Source of the DNA: an uncultured Alphaproteobacteria bacterium | GTDB lineage: Bacteria > Pseudomonadota > Alphaproteobacteria > Rhizobiales > Ancalomicrobiaceae | NCBI GenBank assembly: GCA_937892955.1 | Contig: CALBKH010000109.1 | Location: 1 to 13,575, forward strand | Length of the DNA stretch: 13,575 bases | Direction of reading: 5' to 3' | In this document: positions 13,503 through 13,575 of the stretch, one piece after another | Position numbering within the stretch: the first letter of the stretch is position 1 | Layout: every line of letters starts with the position of its first letter | The notes under the pieces: generated by a model | What the model was told of the DNA's origin: nothing | Databases searched by the model: none | The model's input: the letters and a program-made list of their open reading frames with translations, nothing else | Program-made: the position numbers and the translations under genes

Positions 13503-13575
13503 ATGGCCCCGAAGACCCACGCCCCCTTCAAGTGGGAGGATCCCTTCCTCCTCACCGAGCAGCTGACCGAGGACG
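13503..13575 (+). CDS. gcdH: glutaryl-CoA dehydrogenase, N-terminal fragment
   Basis: Only the first 24 codons are in the window. MAPKTHAPFKWEDPFLLTEQ followed by LTED matches the characteristic N-terminus of bacterial glutaryl-CoA dehydrogenases, which start with an F-x-W-x-DPFLL segment then LTEDE. The enzyme is an FAD acyl-CoA dehydrogenase that oxidatively decarboxylates glutaryl-CoA to crotonyl-CoA late in lysine and tryptophan breakdown. AGAGGA at 13491-13496, six bases before the ATG, supports the start. Its place right after amaB fits a lysine/2-aminoadipate degradation cluster. The call rests on a short fragment, so another acyl-CoA dehydrogenase is the main alternative. Confidence 0.8.
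   Translation, partial: MAPKTHAPFKWEDPFLLTEQLTED

Overview
This is a very GC-rich window (third codon positions are overwhelmingly G or C). The gene order and protein types point to an alphaproteobacterium, most likely of the Rhizobiales/Hyphomicrobiales. Supporting signs are hrcA divergent from an rph-rdgB-hemW run, an HslV with a short N-terminal extension before its catalytic threonine, and a CCGGGTCGAGCCCGG-type palindromic repeat of a kind I recall from many Rhizobiales genomes. The genus cannot be read from the sequence. The high GC opens many long antisense and out-of-frame ORFs, which I treat as shadows.

Layout. 1-166: non-coding, holding a stem-loop repeat. 167-3283 (minus strand): hrcA, then hslV and hslU, a protein quality-control block made of a heat-shock repressor and both subunits of the HslVU protease. 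3284-3453: divergent promoter region. 3454-6183 (plus strand): rph (RNase PH), rdgB (non-canonical purine NTP pyrophosphatase) and hemW (radical-SAM heme chaperone). rdgB and hemW are separated by 211 bp that holds three consecutive inverted repeats. 6184-6470: non-coding, with a long Rhizobiales-type palindrome. 6471-7187 (minus): a fumarylacetoacetate hydrolase-family protein. 7188-7621: non-coding, with several palindromes. 7622-9598 (plus): a FadB-type enoyl-CoA hydratase/3-hydroxyacyl-CoA dehydrogenase that seems to lack its last segment. 9636-9659: a hairpin between convergent genes. 9681-10490 (minus): a tandem universal stress protein. 10753-11682 (minus): a LysR-type regulator. 11831-13372 (plus): an antiquitin-type (ALDH7) aldehyde dehydrogenase, amaB. 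13503 to the window end (plus): the first 24 codons of a probable glutaryl-CoA dehydrogenase, gcdH.

How the genes work together. The left half is housekeeping: proteolysis and heat-shock control, 3' tRNA processing, nucleotide-pool cleaning and heme delivery. The right end looks like part of lysine/2-aminoadipate catabolism. AmaB would oxidise 2-aminoadipate 6-semialdehyde, and GcdH would turn glutaryl-CoA into crotonyl-CoA. The FadB-type enzyme about 2.2 kb away could take crotonyl-CoA on to acetoacetyl-CoA, although it may equally serve general beta-oxidation. The divergent LysR gene is the obvious candidate regulator of amaB.

I found no sign of a mobile element, CRISPR array, phage, tRNA or rRNA, and no clearly novel multi-gene system. 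The points most worth a second look are the truncated C-terminus of the FadB-type protein, the triple stem-loop array between rdgB and hemW, the large palindrome just upstream of gcdH, and the pair of related repeats flanking hslVU.
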